From NCBI GenBank assembly GCA_963693315.1, contig OY856188.1, positions 269,447,114 to 269,511,113 on the forward strand: 64,000 nucleotides of DNA. Direction: 5' to 3'. The first letter of the stretch is position 1. Every line of letters begins with the position of its first letter. The stretch comes from Diogma glabrata. Its lineage: Eukaryota > Arthropoda > Insecta > Diptera > Cylindrotomidae. Under the pieces are notes generated by a model. The model made no database searches and was not told the origin of the DNA. It was given only the letters and a program-made list of their open reading frames with translations. Below are positions 23,205-35,879 of the stretch, in pieces. The translations under genes were made by a program, and so were the position numbers.

Positions 23205-26095
23205 GGGTCAATAGTTATTAATTTTTTTTATTTCTTGGAGCTTATGATTGCTGTAAGCTAAAAACACAAATTTTGGTAAGTTTTGCAAAAAACTCAAAAC
23301 TCAAATGGAAAAAATTTGTTTACCAAGAATAATTTTAATTCTGCAACATAATTGGTGTACAAAAATTTTTGGTTGGCAACATAATTGGTGTACAAAAGTT
23401 GTTATACAGATTTTCCAATTAAAACTACGAAACTATTTGAGTTTTCCTTATTTCAACCAACTTTTCTATTAGATATAATATAGGTTATTGTCGTTATGAT
23501 ATCGTAGTTTGAACAACAAAAAGCACTTTTTAACTCTTTTTAATAACTAAAAAACCAAATTTAATATTAAATAATATTAAAATTTATATTGATAATATGT
23601 TTGATAAACATTTTTTTTAAACCCCACATCAAATCACCCCTTCATTTATTTGTTTTGTAAAATATGAAATCCAAAAAGTCGCATCATATTTTTTTTCACT
23701 GAAAGCTAGCTTAAAAAAAATAAAAAAAAATTTAAAAAAACACACTTTTATTGAAAATGAACTAAAAACTAAAAAATAAATTTTGCATTGACACAACACG
23801 ATGTTCCAAAGAAACAAAGGTTATATTCAAACGTTAAATCTTTTATTAATAACTATGTTTGCTTTCAAACTGTAATAAGGAAATAAATATTTAAATATCT
23901 TTAATCTAGCTATTATTATTGAAACAAATCATGAAAAAAAATAAAGCTTAATAAAAACAACAACAAAAAGTAAAATTTTGATTTTTTTAAATCTATTATT
24001 TTTAATATAAGGTCGTTTTTCCATATAAAAAAGACACAAATGTGCATGATATCTATGACTATATTGATATACACAGTATTACCAAAACTCCTACGCTCAA
24101 AATGCATCAACCAGATTATGATGATTTCATAGCAATTGTTAAAGCTTTTATAGAATGGAGGAAAATATGATTTTTTTATTTTCAGTTTTATGAAGTTTTT
24201 TGCTTTAAAACTTTTAGAAATACGTTTTGACTGCTCCAACAAACTTGTCTTTTAAATTTGGGATCAATCAGATAATGGGAAGTTACTGAAAAATAGATCA
24301 TAAAATAGTAACTATCACAACTGTCAGAAGTCAAGTTAAATAAAAGTGTGTAATAATAATAATAAAAATTGTTGTTTTGGAGATACCTTCTCTACCCACC
24401 ACTTTGACCAATTTTGAAATGAATGCAGATCTTCTATTTTGAAGGGAACCCGGATTATATCCCAACTTTCATTAAGATATTATATGTTTAATCTAGACAG
24501 ACAGGTTGGAAGAATTTGTGTAATCGTTGGAAAGCTATCTTGAACTTCTCAGTAACTAATTTGTATTTAATTTCACTTTTATATTACTTTTAATGGCGCC
24601 TTGCAAGCTTAACCCCACTATTGACTCTTGATATATATTTAAACAATAGATGTAATCTTATTACGTTCTATTTATCTTAAAATAAAAGATTGAATTTTTT
24701 TAGGATTTATTAATTTTTCAGATAACAATGAGATAATACAAAAAAAAAGGAAAGCAAAAACTTATTAAAGTTTAGTAATTCCTTTCCTACATCAAGGATT
24801 TGAAGATATAAAAAGGTTCCCTTTTGTATTGTATTTTATTATACTTTGTACTGCGTTTTATTATGAGTTTCATGAGAAAAAATCGTAAAATGTTGGTAAT
24901 TGCACGTGATTACTAAATAACAATAAAAGATTGAATGTGATGAAATAGTGAGTTTTTAGATGCGATCTTTATAAAAATGTTATACAAATATTTTCATATT
25001 CATTAATTCTTAATTTAAATTATTTGTTAACGATATGCCTGCTTTTCAGAATTAACGGAAAATCAGATACAACTAGAGATTATCCACAATGAAAACATTA
25101 TATTATTGTGTACACATTTGAATTCATAGAAATGGAATTCGTTTCAATCTAATTACTTAATAATTTTAAACTAACCTTTTGATGTTGATGTAACAACTGA
25201 AATCAATAGAGGAAATTTATGTTTAGAATTATCAAAAAAATGTAAAAAAATATACACAAAAAACTACAACACCGAATTAAAAAAAGTAAAATTTTTACAA
25301 AAAAAAAAAATTAAATCTCACTAAAGGAGTTTTAGTATAGCATTACAACGCTAGTTTTTAATTTCTTTATAAATTAATAATTATTAAAGCATAAAGCTTG
25401 TTCTATCACAAATCTAAAATATAAATGTACAAAAGATTAAAATGTTTGATAGTAAAAAGGGACATAATTTTTTAGTCCGAAAAGTTTAATTTTTTTTAAG
25501 TTCTTATTAAAAAGCTTTTTGTCTCCAAAAAACATATTAAAAAAAATGTTGAAAGGACTTTCGATTCCTAAAAAAGCACTCGTATCAGTTTTTTTGTTAA
25601 ACAAAATCAACATATTATTTAGATTAACTTATATAAAATACAAGCCTCTTATGGTACTAAAAAATTTTTGTAACCGATGAAAATATGTTAACTGATGTTT
25701 TATTGTACTGTGCATTTTAGAATTTCTCAATCCTTTTCAAAACGGATCACTCAGTTCTGTCCATTTTCAAATCCATTTTTAAAAGAATAGCCCTTTAGTA
25801 TTATTCAAAATATCGTTGAAAAATCGATTAAAAATCCTTAACGTTGTAATGAAGCTGTTATTCAAACTTCGTAATTTGGAGTCGCACTACTTTCTCGCGC
25901 GCATTAAACCTACATTTAAAAGAATTTTCTAATTTGATTTTACCCCTTTCCAACACACTTTCATGCACTCGGTTCGTAATCTTCTTTTTTACAGAATTTG
26001 TTTTCAAGTTTGATATGAATTAGTTGTGCAAACTCTTTAGTGGGTACAAAACTTAACGAAAGAAACCTTCCCAAGAAACAAACTCATCGTTTTTA
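23205..26095. other. AT-rich stretch without a recognisable gene
   Basis: Includes a direct repeat GGTGTACAAAA(A/G)TT near 23352-23400 and two minus-strand ORFs (62 and 108 codons at 23629-24242) dominated by Phe/Ile/Lys, which I regard as chance. No RNA or element motif was seen. Confidence 0.5.
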
Positions 26096-26124
26096 TCGTT
26101 TGTTATTGTTTACAAACGGCCGTT

Positions 26125-26600
26125 AATAATGATATAAATAGAAGCGATATAGGGCTTCTCACTCTCTTACCTTTTCTGTGCTAAACGGTAAACAGCTGTG
26201 GATGTTTTTTGACATTTTGAGACATCAAGCTTTTTGGGTGTGGTTTTTTTCCCATTTGTGGCAAGAATTGATTAATTTAATGAATAACCAAGAAAAAACC
26301 AAAGAAAATATAAAAAAAGAATTGGTGTTAACTTATATCAAAAAGTTAGACAGTAGGCTGTTAAATAAATTATTGAAAAACAAAAATCTTATTTGTTCGC
26401 ATTTCGAGTATCTATTAACGTTGTGTGTTAGCAAAAATTATAAAAATCTATTAACGTTGTGCGTTAGCAAAAATTTTAAAAATCGAGTAAATAAACTATT
26501 GAAAATAATCCCTATTTATTCTCATGTCCAATGTTTTAGTATAATTCGATGTTAGTGAATATTGTAAAATTAGAATAAAAAAGCAGTTAAATAAAACAAA
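26125..26600 (+). other. TATA-box-like site followed by an unrecognised 125-codon ORF
   Basis: GATATAAATAGAAGC at 26132-26146 is a good TATA match, with a pyrimidine-rich CTTCTCACTCTC about 25-30 bp downstream that could act as an initiator. An ORF at 26178-26555 follows. It has a Trp/Phe-rich start and a 13-residue tandem duplication (LLTLCVSKNYKN, then LLTLCVSKNFKN) that is visible in DNA as a 39-bp repeat. An AATAAA lies nearby. This could be a solo LTR as easily as a host promoter; I do not recognise the protein. Confidence 0.3.
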
Positions 26601-26689
26601 TAAAAAATCATAACCCTATTTTTTGGGATAAGTTCTGTGATAATTTTTTTTAAAAAGACTGTTAGAAGTTAAAATAATGATTTGGTGAT

Positions 26690-27235
26690 AACGAGTGTCT
26701 AAAAGGGAGACGATCATCCCTAAACCAACCTATAAAACACAAAAAAATTTACAAACAATCCGCATTGAATCCGCAGTTGCGCCTGGTGTGCTGAATACGG
26801 CAGTACATTTCCGTACTGACCATTTTATATTTGGAATTTGGTGTGATCCATAAAAGATATTTCAGGAAGAACAACCATCTTTAAGGCGGAATAGGAGATT
26901 TTCTAAACATCTACAAGTATTACCGGCGTAATTTTACCAAACCCTATACTGGATGAGGATGTGTGAGTAAAGAGGCTCTTTGAGATGGGATCAGGACTAG
27001 CTATGGGGTGAGTCATATTTTAACTTTATTCTAGGTGTGGGTGTGAATGATTATGGATGTGTATGTGGGGGTATGAGTGTTAATATATGGTTGTGTGGGT
27101 GGGGATACGTATGAGAGCGTAGCTTGGTTGAATGCCTGTGTGTCTGCCAGGATCCAGTTTGAGCCATATAGCGAGAATTTCACCTGTATATTGCGAAACT
27201 TGTTGAAAAAAACTTATAAATAAATAAAATTAAAA
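26690..27235 (+). mobile_element. Probable 3' end of a non-LTR element (TG-rich tail)
   Basis: Less AT-rich than its surroundings, with a TG-rich variable segment at 27030-27120 and a terminus AAATAAATAAAATTAAAA that resembles the simple A-rich tail of a retroposed copy. The TG-rich segment, including TATGAGAGCGTAG, resembles the variable part of the repeats at 27.7 and 33.4 kb. No coding domain can be read. Confidence 0.4.
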
Positions 27236-27709
27236 ACGAATGGCTTATTATTATTTACTCAACCAATTGTTGTAGTTTATCGTAAATTTGATGATGGTAT
27301 GAAGGACAAAAATTCAAGAATTAGCAGTCATTCTATGGTTATTCTACCAACGTTTGGACCAGTTATTGCATCTCAACGGATAATATTTTCAGTCAACTCG
27401 ATACTTCTTATACTACCTTAAAATGTAAAAGTGAATTCAATATTATTTTAGAAGAATTTCTTTTAATCTGCTTTTATTAAGTTTGGAACAAAAGTTAGTA
27501 ATAATGTTACAACGGTATTTCGGGTTATGCATCTCGGTTGTTAAACAGATGTGTGGTTCGGATGTGATTTTATAAATTAAAAAAAATACTTCCAAAATGG
27601 GAAGATATAGTGACATCATCAATTGATTCACGGATTGAGTTTTACAAGTATGATCACTGATTAGTCTATACTGGTAGAAACAGTTAAAGAAGTCTGACTA
27701 AATTCTGAT

Positions 27710-28050
27710 GTACAAACTGGCGCTTATGGGCATGAATGTGTGAATGTGTGTTAGTGAGTGGGTGAAGTGCGAGAGTGTATGTGTGTGTGAGTGTGTTAGA
27801 GTTAGGGGAGTGGACGTGGTGATCGCGGTTCTTTTCGTCTAATGGGGGTCGCCAGAGTCTACTTATCTTTACTAGCTTTTCGTTTAATCCGTCTTTTATG
27901 AGATACGTGTACAATACCGTTATTTGAACTGGAGCAGCAGGTAAATGTCTACTCGTCCCCCCAGGCTGAAGCTAGCTTGGGGTTAAATAAATCTCATCTA
28001 GGTGCGCGGCCTGCTATGCCACTTCATTGATCATACAACGAAGCAGCGCT
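27710..28050 (+). repeat. Dispersed repeat, copy 1 (non-LTR untranslated region-like)
   Basis: Shares with 33425-33725, in order: a TG-rich start; GAAGTGCGAGAGTGT versus GAAGTACGAGAGCGT; GGACGTGGTGATCGCGGTT versus GGACGCGGTAATCGCGGTT; TGGGGGTCGCCAGAGTCTAC versus TGGGGGTCGCTAGAGTCTAC; GCAGCAGGTA; and the identical block GGTGCGCGGCCTGCTATGCC. The second copy sits just after a DUF4780-type ORF1 and GT tract, so both copies probably belong to one retrotransposon family. Confidence 0.75.
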
Positions 28051-28054
28051 TCAT

Positions 28055-29320
28055 TACAACGTTTCTCTTTAAATTTTGATATCTCCATAAATTATCTGTA
28101 AACCTTATGAAAAAAAAATTTCAAAAAACTGGTTTTTTGTTTGAGATATTAACTTTTCAGTAAAAAGGTTCTAGCACGCCCCACTGCGAAAATGAGATGA
28201 ACTTTAAATTTCTAACAACCTACTTTCGATAAACCCACTATTGCTATACACTCACTTCCGAAATTTTATAATGATTCAAAGGCATTTGTGGCAGTTATTA
28301 GCAAAACACCGATACCAAACCAAAAACCTATAAAAAACTGCCAAAATTCATAACCGTATAACTCATTACAGAGCAAAAAAAAATATCCGGAATTTACTTT
28401 TTTTTTTTGTTAATAAAATAGTCCAAGTATGTTTTGGACTCTGCCCTAAAATTTTAACAAAGATGTTCATAACCATTTCAAAATAATTAATCTCAGTATC
28501 CTACCAACAATTTTTTTGTACTTAAATATTAAAAGAAACTTCCATAAAATCGATCAAACCAATCTAACCTCAAATCCACAACGTAAATCAATCTTCAAGA
28601 TAATTTTTATTTTGAATAAATTTAAAATTATTTTAAATTTCGAATAACTCATGCAAAAACCACTACATAGCAGTAAAATATAAAGCTTTACGATTTCAAA
28701 ATTAAAAAAAAAATCAATTTGCGGTTAAAAAATTAATATCTTTCTACTGTGGTATTTCTTATTCTAATACAAAATAAAAATTAAATCATCAATCCCAAAA
28801 TATCATTTAAATAAAAAAAATAGTGTTTTGTTATGCCTCTGACGTCATCAATTTTTCTAATCCCTATTTGAAAGACACCATCATGAAAACTCGCAACAAA
28901 AGAACAAAACACTAATTGTTGGCGGAAAAGCTTAAAAATCTAATCGTAATGAATTTTATTTACTGTAATAAAACTAACCGACAAGAATTGTTGTTTTTAT
29001 AACATAAAAGCTTAGATAATATTAGTTTTACAAACAGTTTCATTGTTCCGTTCACTCATAATATTTTTATAGACATAATTTGATTTTATGTTATGGATTT
29101 TAATGTGTTATAATTTGTGGTCTGTAGGAAATGATTGAATTTGATAAATAAAAAGAAAATTGTTTTAAAATTGGATTAGAAAGTGAGATCTATTTAGATT
29201 ATTTGATTTTTATTGGTGGAATTTATATTTTCATTTATTTGAAAGTTGGGTTTGGAATTTTTCTACGATTGAATATGAAAAATCTATTTTCATGCATGGT
29301 TTATTTTACGCCAATTAGAA
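28055..29320. other. AT-rich stretch without a recognisable gene
   Basis: No domain, tRNA-like or inverted-repeat signal was seen over this interval. Confidence 0.5.
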
Positions 29321-29325
29321 AAAAA

Positions 29326-29443
29326 TGCATTGCCTACGCGAGATAAAAATGCTTAACTTTTGTAAAGCTGCGCCATTCGACAGCAATGTGACTTGTGTTC
29401 GCTTACGGGAAAGACAGTGTTTTCATCATTTGTAGCAAAATAT
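29326..29443. mobile_element. Tiny TIR element, copy 1 (GCCTACGCGAGATAAAAA)
   Basis: Left end GCATTGCCTACGCGAGATAA and right end TTTTCATCATTTGTAGCAAA are imperfect inverted repeats about 118 bp apart. A second copy with clearer ends is at 59153-59273. It has no coding capacity. Confidence 0.6.
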
Positions 29444-29836
29444 ACTATTATATTTAGAAAACTCTTTAGAATTACGATTGCAAATGTAATGAAAACATAT
29501 TTTTAATCTTTTTAGATCTTTTGGAACACATGTATACCAACTTCCATATTGAAACTGAATCCACACCAATTTTTATAGTAACACCTAAAAACAACTCAAT
29601 TCTTTTTCGTACAGATAGATCTAAGCCATGTTTAAAGTTTAATCAAAAGCGTTCCATCAACGTTAAGTGTATTCTAAGACGAAATATTGACTGTGTCTGA
29701 TTGTTATCAAAACGTTATCGTTTCTTCGGTCTGAACGTTTAAATTTATGTTAACTTATATTTTGTTACAAAGTTTTATTAAAAGATTATAATCCGTAGTC
29801 CAAGACCAAAGGTTTATTAAAATTTCAAATAAATAT

Positions 29837-31960
29837 TTGCTCGAAAGTCCTTTTTTCTGTATTAAGATAACCCAAAAAAAAACCAACCTAATTTTGTTAA
29901 GTCGAGAGTCTGACCAGACTTTTTATCAAAGTTTTACCAAAATTATTACATCTATAATAATGTGCGAACAATTTACAAAGGGGACAATTTCCTTCTTTTT
30001 GCAACACCGAAAATTCAACAACACCATAGAAAGCTCCATCTTTCTTATAAATTTGGACGCCTGTTACATGACCAGACTTTACCTAATCTTCATTTTTACT
30101 GTGACTTTGATCATACTTCCAGCTGACAAATATAAAGAAAAAATGAACTTTCTTCTTTCAGACAATTCCACATACTCCATAGTCAATACCAATCTCTCTC
30201 CCTTGGCCATCAGAACCAATAACGCCTATCTAGATTCTTTGCTCCGTTCCAACCACATCGACTCCCAAATGTCATGCCGCCCACGATCCACAGCCTTGGC
30301 TCTCCTCAAAATCTATGAACTCCCAAAAATACACAAAGAAGGCATTTATCCTTATCTGATCGTTGCCAACTACTCCTCCTCGTCCATTTATTCAAATTTT
30401 TCCAAATTCGTGAACTTCATCTCCCTAAAAATTGTTGATGTCTCCCTATATTCAACGACCAAAGTTCCCTTGAATTCAAACATTTCCGTTCAAATAAAAT
30501 AATCCCACCCTACTACACCCTTGTTTCCTTTGATGTCATTTCCCTCTTTACCAACGTTCCAGTAGACATTATGTAACCGATCTGACCGCATTCAAACTTT
30601 CACCACTATTCCACATTTCTTAAACAGATGATCCTTTTTTGCATCGCCAAAACATCCTATTTCAACTTCCACGATCGCATTTATGGAAAATCCGGAAGAC
30701 TTGCCATGGGCAACCCCTTTTCTCCCTTTCAGACCTTGTTCTTGAAGATGCCCTGATCAGATCCTTAGACCAGCTTCTTTACTCTCGGTCTTACTTAAAA
30801 AAAATAAGTTGATGACATCATTCGTTGTATTCTGTCCGATCACATTATACACTAACCTCTCTCAACTCTATCTTTCACAAAATAATGACCAAATCAGCTT
30901 TCTAGACATCAGCATCATCCGCAACTTTGACCGTACTATCTCCACCAAATAGTATCATAATCCTATTGCTTTCAACCACCTCTTAACTTTCTATCTGCAC
31001 ACCACTTCAATACAAAAATTAACAAATGCTATTCCTTTACCAAACGTGTCCTCCCGTTGTGTGATATGAAATATATACAACACATTAAAAAAAATTCCCA
31101 AAACCGTTAAAAAAACATCTTTCCTCCTGATACCATCCATAAAATCCTACCAAGCCATTTCGTCATTTTCTGCCTCACCCCTCCTCCTCCCTTTTTGGAC
31201 CCTGTTTACATCCCCTTCTCTTATTTCGACCGTTTCAACCACATCCTTACGAATTTTTCCATAATAACTTTTTAGAAGTGCAACTACCTAGCCTTTTAAT
31301 ACTCCACTTCCCTAGATTCCCTTATATTTTCCAATGTCCAAACCAGACTCCTACCATAGCTCAGCCTAACATCATCTATTTTCTAAACTGTGCTAATTGC
31401 GAAGCTATTAACGTTGGCCTAGCAAAACAAAACTCAAAAGTTGAATACAGAAGCACATCTTTGTTTTCCAATCCCCCGATATATCTATCAACGCCCTGAC
31501 ACTCTGACTCTAACTACGTCCAACGGCACACTCCTTTGACTTGCAATATCATCAAATCTAATCCTCACAATCCTACTTTCACCACCGCACTATTTTAGAA
31601 TCATGTTGCCATAGTCCTGTTTAAATCCAAATCCGTCAAGTTAATGGCTAACCTTACATACCTCAATTCCAAATTCTTTCTTATTACAGAATCCTTATAA
31701 ACTCGCTTCCATATCACAAAGGCATTTACCTCCCAATAATCTTTCCTTTCACCATACAACATATATATATTTTTTTTCATAATAATCGCCGCCTTTAACC
31801 TTTTATATGATTTTTTTCTTTTGCTATCCTTTTTCCTTTATCCCAGTTGCCACTTCTCAAACCAGCATATAGTCTTTCTGAAATTTATATTAGCGAAATT
31901 CTAGTCCATTTTCTCCATACATCACCAACCAACAATGTTCGTATTTAGGAAACCGTTTTT
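29837..31960 (+). pseudogene. Penelope-like retroelement, near full length but broken: RT and GIY-YIG
   Basis: Domains appear in the expected order. The 221-codon open frame 29837-30502 covers the N-terminal part and the RT fingers, with a degraded 'lPKiHK' region (YELPKIHKEGIYPYLIVAN). After a frameshift comes VSFDVISLFTNVPVD (30523-30570), the diagnostic Penelope palm motif with the first catalytic Asp. Next are a YFNFHDRIYG segment and LAMGNPFSPF at about 30700, then VDDIIRC at 30808, the active-site box with its Tyr codon damaged, and ISFLDISIIRNFDRTIS at about 30895. The nuclease part shows IIYFLNCANCEAINVG at about 31372 (31278-31499 open); the terminal HSFDLQYHQI is near 31528. The strand is unusually pyrimidine-rich, unlike its surroundings. 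Several stops and shifts make it inactive. Pseudo-LTRs could not be defined. Confidence 0.85.
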
Positions 31961-32034
31961 TATAACGAATCCTCCTACTAGTGAGAGTAAAACGTGTTTT
32001 TGACATTTTATCGATTATTTCGTAGACGATAAGT

Positions 32035-33185
32035 CCCATGGACCTAAAACTTCAGATGCGTATCCTCGCCGTGATGACGATGGGAGTATATTGGCGGCAA
32101 GTGGTACTGCTGTGGCCGGAAGCGGTATAGCTTTCGTGCCAGCAGAAAGTGGCACTGTGCCGATTAGAGTTGGTAAGGGTAGACGAAATAGAGGTCCACC
32201 TCTACCACCTTTCGCTCAGCCTGGAGTGCTGGACGACCCACTGAGGCGGGGGCTCAGTGGATCTGGAACCAGTGGTACCTAAGGTTCCTCGCGGAGGGTA
32301 TATCTCCGGAGGACTCAAACGTGAAGCGGGCCAGAGAGTCCACAACGCCGCAGGACAATGCACCGAAGAAACCCAGGATAGCCACCCGTCAGGACAGAGA
32401 GCAACACCATCTCAACCCAAGCACCAGCTTTGCTGGAGTTATTAAGGCAAGCAAGGTGGCTATTACGGATGTGAATTATCCCCACACATGCGAAGGAGCT
32501 GAGGTTAATGGAAGCAGGACTAGTGAGCCAACTAGCGATAGGATGTGCTGATCACAGGATTGGGTTTAGGGGTATCCACTTCCAACCTGGTTATGTGGTG
32601 TTAGAATGCGACGACGAGCAGACGGTAAAATGGCTAGTATCTGTGTTACCTAAAGTGGAGGGCGGTACACATATACTTGTGACGAAAATAGGGGATGAAA
32701 TTCCGATTCCTCACAGGATTACCGTCTTTCTACCAAGGAGTGCTGAGCAGACCCCGTAGAAATCTCTCGCTGTGCTAGAGGGGCAAAACGCTGGCTTATT
32801 TGTTAGGGAGTGTAAGCTGTCAGGAAGTCGGGATGAGGGCACAGGCCAACTCCTGACGGCCCTAATTAAAACCAGGGCAAGGACAGTCTTATCGAGTGTG
32901 AGGAATAGTCTCAACTACCGGTTTGGCAAAGTCATTGTCTATGGACCTAGAAGGGCAACAGCAGAAGGTACGGGGAAAAAGGGGCCTGTGGCATCTCGGG
33001 AAAAGTACTTCAGTTATCACCACAGCCCAGTGAGGCAGCCGCAACCTTAATGACACCCAGTGAGGTGGCAAATATGGTTGTGGACGAGGAGGAGGATGCT
33101 GCTGCAGAGGATTGCAGTCATATCGAAGGCGTAGGGACCGAGGAGGAGGAGAGGTTGTTGATGGATGAAGGGGCAGGTACGCCCC
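32035..33185 (+). pseudogene. DUF4780-type ORF1 of a non-LTR retrotransposon
   Basis: Arthropod LINE ORF1 proteins with a DUF4780 domain are thought to bind nucleic acid in the RNP. Here a Gly/Pro-rich N-terminal part (32035-32282) leads, after a shift, to a basic patch with KRARESTTPQDNAPKKPRI at 32321, then FAGVIKASKVAITDVNYP. The core follows in a third frame: GYVVLECDDEQTVKWLVSVL (about 32590), IPIPHRITVFLPRSAEQ (32697), and, past an in-frame TAG at 32757-32759, LEGQNAGLFVREC (32775) to RFGKVIVYGP (32920). A fourth frame carries an acidic tail (VVDEEEDAAAEDC, 33077) that runs into the GT tract. The region is GC-rich compared with the rest of the window. Two shifts and one stop show decay, but the order is complete. 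Confidence 0.75.
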
Positions 33186-33190
33186 TCTGC

Positions 33191-33424
<234 letters not shown>

Positions 33425-33426
<2 letters not shown>

Positions 33427-33725
33427 GTAGATGAAGTACGAGAGCGTGTGAATGTGTGAGTGAATGTGGGGCTGGACGCGGTAATCGCGGTTTCTTTCAC
33501 GTATGGGGGTCGCTAGAGTCTACTCAGTTCTCTTGTTTTTCTTAATTCCCCGTTTATTTTATAACGAGTCACGCGTGCAATACAGTTATTTGTGCCGAAG
33601 CAGCAGGTATATATTGTTCGATCCCACTTACTGATGCTAGTTTTGGGGCTTGAAAATCTCGCTAGGTGCGCGGCCTGCTATGCCACTTCATTGACTTGTC
33701 AATTAAGCAGTTCTCCATTACATCA
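33425..33725 (+). repeat. Dispersed repeat, copy 2 (downstream of the DUF4780 ORF1)
   Basis: Homologous in order to 27710-28050 (see that entry for shared blocks). It ends near CCACTTCATTGACTTGTC, where the other copy diverges after CCACTTCATTGATC. Given its position after ORF1 it may be a non-coding part of the same element. Confidence 0.75.
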
Positions 33726-33729
33726 TACA

Positions 33730-34555
33730 ACAAACAAAAGCAAATGTTGTCAGGAAGTAATTGGTCTTATTTGTGAAAGTTTAACAATCAATTATATCAT
33801 CATTAGTTCAAAAAATAATTAGTATGTTAGTAGAAACTCCTTCTATTTTATGGCCTTCCTGTTCAAATATGTATTTAAAATATCATGCATCGATAAAACA
33901 TATATGCATACAATTCAATTTAATCAATATTCAATTAAAATAAAATCTAATATCTACCTTTATAGAAAATCTCTTCAGCATTAATCATTTCCAATTCATC
34001 TTTATCAAAAAAACTCCTCTAATTTATATCGTGAATTTCGTTTACTTTTTCTTGTTTACAAATTAATCCCGCTTCGATAAACATGTATGTAAACACAATA
34101 TACGAAAACATATTTTCCTTTTGAGTTTTCTTTTCCATTTTCTTTCCAATTTGAACACAATGTTCATTGTTCTAGACATCATTATGACACAAAATAATTT
34201 ATATCTTTAATTTGGTGTGGAATGATGTTGGGGGTTGTTTCCTTTAATGTTGATGGAATGGAGTTATTGTTTTGTTAAAAATTAGAACAACTTTTTTCCA
34301 TATAATAATTAAAAGAACAATAGGATTTCATTTTTTGTAGAACTAAATGTAAATACAGAATTATTGATTTCTTTATTTCTTTTCATTCTTTTGTTGGTTA
34401 ATTAAAAATATTTCCATTCTTTTAAATCAATCGTTTAAACAATAATTAATCATGTAAATAAATACAATCAATATTCCTTTTTTATAGTTAACAATTCGAT
34501 AAAAAAATACTAAATTATTAAAAACTAAACGATTAATTTATAACAAAAATTCAAC
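33730..34555. other. AT-rich stretch without a recognisable gene
   Basis: No coding or repeat signal was seen. It is downstream (on the minus strand) of the small membrane-peptide ORF and could include its 3' UTR. Confidence 0.45.
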
Positions 34556-34560
34556 AAGAT

Positions 34561-34600
34561 GGGGCCTTTCGCTATCCATCAGCGTAATGTCCAGGCCCCA
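34561..34600 (-). promoter_or_regulatory. GC-rich stem-loop just after the stop of the small ORF
   Basis: GGGGCCT at 34561-34567 pairs with AGGCCCC at 34593-34599, extended by one T:A pair. Inside, CGCT and AGCG can form a second 4-bp stem. On the minus strand it begins 14 bases after the TGA of the 36-codon ORF. In the surrounding DNA such GC-rich pairing is exceptional. It might be a 3' UTR structure or a readthrough-promoting hairpin; its function is not shown. Confidence 0.55.
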
Positions 34601-34613
34601 ACTGAAGCTTATC

Positions 34614-34724
34614 TCACTTATGTTCACCCATCGTTTGTCCCACTACAATTATTATAATAATAAAAACGGCCAATAAGACCAAAATACAACAAATTGCCAC
34701 AGCCACCATTGCACTGTTACTCAT
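34614..34724 (-). CDS. Putative single-pass transmembrane micropeptide, 36 aa
   Basis: The intact ORF reads MSNSAMVAVAICCILVLLAV, then FIIIIIVVGQTMGEHK. Residues 6-28 form one uninterrupted hydrophobic helix long enough to span a membrane. A short polar N-terminus (SNS) and a charged C-terminus (GEHK) follow the shape of known animal membrane micropeptides, but it does not look like sarcolamban. An in-frame TGA directly precedes the ATG, so the ORF starts there unless a splice acceptor intervenes. Its composition is less AT-rich than the flanks and it has no lesion, unlike almost every other coding trace here. Reading past the TGA gives 13 more codons (DKLQLGPGHYADG) before a TAG, across the hairpin above. 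I do not recognise the family. Chance is possible for 36 codons, but the codon content and the adjoining structured GC island argue for a real gene. Confidence 0.5.
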   Translation of the reverse strand: MSNSAMVAVAICCILVLLAVFIIIIIVVGQTMGEHK

Positions 34725-34739
34725 TCAATTATTTTGATT

Positions 34740-35870
34740 TAAATTTATTCTCAATTATTTATATGATTTAAGCTTTTTAAGCTTTTATCACACGTTTTTT
34801 TGTTTATTTTTTATTTGTATTTATAATTAATAAATCAATTATTGAATCACTGATTTTAAAATTAAACAAATTTAGAGAATTTTTTATTGCATTTTCATTT
34901 TTTGCTTATTTATTTATTATTTTCAATATTATTGAGCTTATTATATTTCTAAATAATTGAAAAAATTATTAATTAAGCTTTAACTTGAAATTGAATTGAT
35001 TGGAAATGTAAAACTTTTTTGTTAAGTATATAATATATAAATGTTTAAGTATATATATAAATGTTTATATGTGATTGTCAAAATATGTGCAAAGCATAAT
35101 TAAGGAAAAAAATGTCGGAAAAAAAAGACAAAATTCCATTTATGGCTATTATAACACGATGTACGTGTGTTGTTCTGATGATGTTCAGAGAAGACGAAAT
35201 TTACTTGAGTTATAATACTAAAAAAATTATTTTTTGTTTTACAAATAAAACAAGTTTTATATCTTTGGTATTTTGATTGTGTTTGAATAGAAAAACATAT
35301 AAGTGCATCTTGAAAAATACTTAGTTCTATTACTCTAAACTTTACTTTAGTTAAGCAAAGTTACCTTTTAGGGTAAGAAGGCTTAAAACACGGACATGGC
35401 GAGTAAAAATTTATAATATAATTTTAATTAGTTGCATGTAAATGATGCTTTATCTTTTCAATTGAAAATTTGATTATTGTTTCATGACAACTGTGGTCAT
35501 GACAATTTTGGTTTGTTTAATATTTCATTACGCACTAGTGTTTCATTAAGCCAAACCTGAGTACTAGCGATTGTGCATAAGTGGTAATTCATTGACCGTC
35601 TAGTCGTTGCAGGTAACTCGAGATGCTGGGTTTCTCAGAGGGCTCTTATATTACATTACAGTAGTGACTCGAGGAAACATTTTTTGCATTTCTCAACTCA
35701 TGTTTATTAAAGTCCTTTTCTGTAAAGCTCCAGGCCTGAAGCGAATAAAACCAGCCCTGACATAGTGTCAACCTTTTTACATATCAAACTGAAGTAGTGG
35801 AAATATTTTGGAAAATGATAATCTATGTATCTATTAAGGGTGGCCCTTAGATTACACTAGAATTTTTTTT
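34740..35870. other. AT-rich stretch without a recognisable gene
   Basis: It lies upstream of the small minus-strand ORF and could hold its promoter or 5' exon, but I see no convincing TATA box or splice site. The 35570-35770 part is somewhat GC-richer and may be a repeat scrap. Confidence 0.45.
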
Positions 35871-35879
35871 ATTGTACAG

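Noticed and set aside
23629..24242. Minus-strand ORFs of 62 and 108 codons
   Set aside because: Phe/Ile/Lys-rich composition expected from AT-rich DNA, no domain, no splice or promoter context.
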